64,000 bases of DNA from NCBI RefSeq assembly GCF_012849095.1, contig NZ_CP051680.1:3498501-3562500 (forward strand). Reading direction: 5' to 3'. This document shows, one piece after another, positions 61,525-64,000 of this stretch. The stretch's first letter is position 1; each line of letters begins with the position of its first letter. The stretch is from Cohnella herbarum (GTDB lineage Bacteria; Bacillota; Bacilli; Paenibacillales; Paenibacillaceae). Under the pieces are notes generated by a model. It was not told where the DNA came from, did no database searches, and saw nothing but the letters and a program-made list of their open reading frames with translations. The translations under genes were made by a program, and so were the position numbers.

Positions 61525-63309
61525 CTATTCTTGCTCGCTAGAATGGTCTTCCGTAGTTGCCGGAAGGGTCATAAGCACTCTTGTTCCGCCCCCGAATCGC
61601 CGTTCGAACCTTATGCCGTATTCCTCGCCGAAATGCAGCTTGATTCTCTTATTGACGTTCAGAATGCCGAAGCCTTCCCGGGTATGGGTTCCGTTCGCAA
61701 TGGCGTTGAACTTGTCGATATCCGCCGATTTATACCCGTTATCCTCGATCGCGATAAGCACCTCTTGCTCCCGGATTTCCATCGCGATCCGCAGTTGCCC
61801 TTCGCTGTCCATTTTACGGATGCCGTGAATAATAGCGTTCTCCGCCAACGGCTGAAGCACGACCTTCGGTATAAGGTACGGCTTGACGGCTTCGTCGATG
61901 TCCCAAACGATCGAGAAAACATAGTTGTTTCGCTTCAACTGCAATCTCAAATAAGCTTCGATATGGTTCAGTTCCTCCGCGATCGGAATCAACGTTTTCC
62001 CGCGGCTTAAGCCGATTCTCATCAAGAGGGAGAGATCCCGTATCATCTCCGCCGATTCCGTATTGCCCTCTATCGTCGTACGCCAGAAGATCGATTCGAG
62101 CGTGTTATAGAGCAAGTGGGGATTAATCTGGGAATGCAGAATCGTAAGCTCGGCTTCCTTATGCTTGAGCTCCAAGTCGTACTTGTCGTGTATCGTCTGG
62201 TTCAGCCGCTTGGTCATCTCTATGAAAGCGTTGTTGAGCAGGCCGATCTCGTCCCGCCGCGTCACCTTGAAATCGTTCGTAAGCGGTCTTCCCGGCTCAA
62301 ATGACCGGCTTAATCTGGCTAATCTCGAGAGGGGACTAAGGATATGCCGGAAAAAATAAATGCTCGCGATCAACAGCACGCAGAAATAGACGATCATCAG
62401 GTAGTTCACGAGCTGCCTTACCGCTTCGTGCTCCCCTATGATAGAACTGATCGGGATCTTAAATAGAAGCTTCGTGTCGCTGCTGAAGCTTCTATGAACG
62501 GCATAGAGCCACGATTCGTTGCCGCCGCGATCGATAAATACGCCTTCCGAGGCGCGGAAAATTTGCTGCGGAAGCCTGAACACGGTGCCGATCCCAAGAT
62601 CGGACGTGTTCGCCAGCACCTCGTTCGCTTTGTTCAACAGGACGATCTGCCCGTCCTTCGGAATCTTAAGCGACTCCAGGTCCTTCTGCAGCAGCGAGTC
62701 CAAACCCGTCATTACGATGACGCCGCTCGGCGTACCATCGTCCAGATCGTTATTCATGCTGCGAATGTACGCGGCCGTCTTGAGTCCGTTCGGGTTATTC
62801 CCCAGTTGGTTCATAATTCGAATAATGCCTGTTCCCCTCGCGTTAATCGCGTCTTGAAACCAACTTGACGAAGAAGTATCGCATGCGAAAAACACCCCGT
62901 TCTGCTTAACGTCCGAAGGAGGCGCAAAAGGATAATCGTCCGCGATGGCGGGAATGAACACCGCGAAGTTGATGGCGTTCTTGGAGTAACCGGTAAGCAG
63001 CTTATCCAGCGATAAATATTTCTGCAGGTGATCGTATTCGCTAAGTTCGGTCGTATCGAACATCATCTGCGTTTCCGGCGTGAACATGAGCTTCTCCGTC
63101 GTCCCGTCGACCGACGTAATATCCCGGTCCAACGTAAGATGGCTCGTCTTGACCAATTCGAACAACGTGTCGCCCATCTGGTCCTCGGTTATCTCGGCTA
63201 CCTTAACCGACACGATCCAATAAGCGACCAAGATCGGAATCACGACAAGAATAATGATGAATACGACCAGTTTCTGAATCAAATTCATTCTCGATAGCCA
63301 TCTCAACAT
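61525..63309 (-). CDS. YesM-type sensor histidine kinase
   Basis: 594 residues. Two membrane helices (about 12-36 and 295-318) with an extracellular dCache-like sensor, HAMP, His_kinase block HSQINPHLLYNTLE and HATPase domain with NAIIHGI and EDNGY. It pairs with the next gene. The start is uncertain: ATG at 63309 has a weak ribosome site and ATG at 63288 is an alternative. Ligand unknown, presumably the sugar of this operon. Confidence 0.9.
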   Translation of the reverse strand: MLRWLSRMNLIQKLVVFIIILVVIPILVAYWIVSVKVAEITEDQMGDTLFELVKTSHLTLDRDITSVDGTTEKLMFTPETQMMFDTTELSEYDHLQKYLSLDKLLTGYSKNAINFAVFIPAIADDYPFAPPSDVKQNGVFFACDTSSSSWFQDAINARGTGIIRIMNQLGNNPNGLKTAAYIRSMNNDLDDGTPSGVIVMTGLDSLLQKDLESLKIPKDGQIVLLNKANEVLANTSDLGIGTVFRLPQQIFRASEGVFIDRGGNESWLYAVHRSFSSDTKLLFKIPISSIIGEHEAVRQLVNYLMIVYFCVLLIASIYFFRHILSPLSRLARLSRSFEPGRPLTNDFKVTRRDEIGLLNNAFIEMTKRLNQTIHDKYDLELKHKEAELTILHSQINPHLLYNTLESIFWRTTIEGNTESAEMIRDLSLLMRIGLSRGKTLIPIAEELNHIEAYLRLQLKRNNYVFSIVWDIDEAVKPYLIPKVVLQPLAENAIIHGIRKMDSEGQLRIAMEIREQEVLIAIEDNGYKSADIDKFNAIANGTHTREGFGILNVNKRIKLHFGEEYGIRFERRFGGGTRVLMTLPATTEDHSSEQE

Positions 63310-63565
63310 GACTGAATCATCCGTCCTGCACTCGTATTGTAAAGCCGAACGACTTCGTCGAGCTTAAGTCGACAATAGAGTCGTTCATATAGAGCGTTCA
63401 GATGGCCTCTCCATCTATCATAGGAACCTCGAGGACCGGGGGCGATGTTCGATTTCATGAATATGCGGTGTTTTGTTACGATCGCTATCCGTTTATTGTG
63501 ATTATCCCACACTTCGTCAGGCCGTCAATCCTGACGCTTACGTTATCGGCCGTTATTATCGGCAT
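63310..63565. other. Intergenic region upstream of the second sensor kinase
   Basis: No gene or clear promoter seen. The only structure noted is a short dyad CGTCAG / CTGACG around 63516-63537. Short open frames here have no ribosome sites. Confidence 0.4.
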
Positions 63566-63609
63566 ACAAAAAGAGCCATCCCCAGTCCAATGACTTCGGG
63601 ATGGCTCTC
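63566..63609 (-). terminator. Terminator of the right-edge DinB gene
   Basis: Minus strand: GAGCCATCCC pairs across a 16-nt loop with GGGATGGCTC, followed by TTTTT; it lies 49 bp after the stop at 63658. Confidence 0.8.
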
Positions 63610-63657
63610 CGCGCATTATTCGAATGTATTGTATTAGATCCAATCGGACCGCTCAGC

Positions 63658-64000
63658 TTACTGGCTGCGTCCGTTTTTTTGAATAAACGAGATTTGCCCC
63701 GAATGAATTCCGGTATGATACATTAACCTTCCGACTGCTTCCAGAGGAGACGACGCGCCGAAGGAAGACTCCACGCGTTGTTGCCAGGCTTCATCCGTAA
63801 GACTTCTCATCGCTTCGATGAGATTGTCGTTCGATGCTTCGAGCAAGGCGATTAACTCCTCTTTATTAAGAGGCGGCTCATCGTTGCCCTCTTTACCGCG
63901 GCTTAAAGCAGCCTTCGCTTCTTCCGGGATGCTTCTGCCGAAGTACCATTCCGCGAACATGAACTCGACTTCCGCGTTATGGCGAAGCAAAGACCCAATC
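63658..64000 (-). CDS. DinB-family protein, N-terminus outside the window (partial)
   Basis: At least 114 residues are visible in frame from the right edge (IGSLLRHNAEVEFMFAEWYF onward) and there is no stop before 64000. AEVEFMFAEWYFG and the C-terminal YHTGIHSGQISFIQ carry the DinB-like His and Glu positions. TTG at 63990 lies inside the conserved helix, so it is not the start. Function unknown beyond the family. Confidence 0.8.
   Translation of the reverse strand, partial: IGSLLRHNAEVEFMFAEWYFGRSIPEEAKAALSRGKEGNDEPPLNKEELIALLEASNDNLIEAMRSLTDEAWQQRVESSFGASSPLEAVGRLMYHTGIHSGQISFIQKNGRSQ

Noticed and set aside
63303..63512. Small minus-strand open frame before the second sensor kinase
   Set aside because: No ribosome site, no recognisable sequence, overlaps the kinase start.

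Overview
The window looks like chromosome of a Paenibacillaceae bacterium (Paenibacillus or Cohnella type). The evidence is the style of the genes: an S-layer-homology anchored polysaccharide enzyme, two sets of LplB/CarB-like or MalF/MalG-like sugar permeases each paired with a lipoprotein binding protein and a YesM/YesN-like two-component system, Gram-positive Shine-Dalgarno sequences of GGAGG type, and frequent TTG and GTG starts. Taxonomy is inferred from this style, not from a marker gene.

Region 1 (584-23623, all minus strand) is a large glycan-utilisation locus. Reading in its own direction: sensor kinase and AraC-type response regulator; a promoter; then about 14 kb of tightly packed genes for a solute-binding lipoprotein, a phosphotriesterase-like hydrolase, two amidohydrolase-2 proteins, an L-arabinose/L-fucose isomerase-like protein, a degenerate M24 (creatinase-type) protein, a small protein of the Anabaena sensory rhodopsin transducer family, two permeases, an unrecognised TIM-barrel-like protein, a GH36 alpha-galactosidase and an SGNH esterase; then a second promoter and a 1666-residue S-layer-anchored protein with a DUF4838 core. 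Both promoters carry the same 38-bp box exactly 19 bp upstream of a -10 hexamer, which makes the cell-surface enzyme and the uptake/catabolic operon one probable regulon of the adjacent two-component system. No ABC ATPase is encoded; a shared MsmX-type ATPase elsewhere is the usual arrangement.

Region 2 (23635-31825) starts with an insertion sequence with good terminal inverted repeats, inserted in the T-tract of the terminator of a small CWC-domain gene. Then come a sugar dehydrogenase/isomerase operon with a divergent AraC regulator, a YkuK-type gene, and mqnB-mqnD of the futalosine route to menaquinone.

Region 3 (31841-41563) holds a 51-bp tandem repeat, an orphan FliD-like gene, sucA-sucB (2-oxoglutarate dehydrogenase E1 and E2), a phased intergenic repeat, and a compact agr-type peptide-signalling operon. 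That operon contains AgrB, an unannotated 42-residue AgrD, a kinase-less AgrC-like membrane protein and a lone LytTR-like DNA-binding protein. It is the most novel-looking unit in the window. An M23 peptidase with a coiled coil follows.

Region 4 (41583-55442) is mixed housekeeping and signalling: ROK kinase and ROK repressor, GGDEF-EAL protein, GT-C glycosyltransferase, an NADH oxidase/CoA-disulfide-reductase-like enzyme with two FNR-type boxes upstream, ribonuclease Z, a lipoprotein, a kinase plus an HD-GYP response regulator, a P-loop kinase and a copper-amine-oxidase-N-domain protein.

Region 5 (55664-64000) holds a DinB protein, lspA, a second sugar ABC operon with its own two-component system, and the start-truncated end of another DinB gene.
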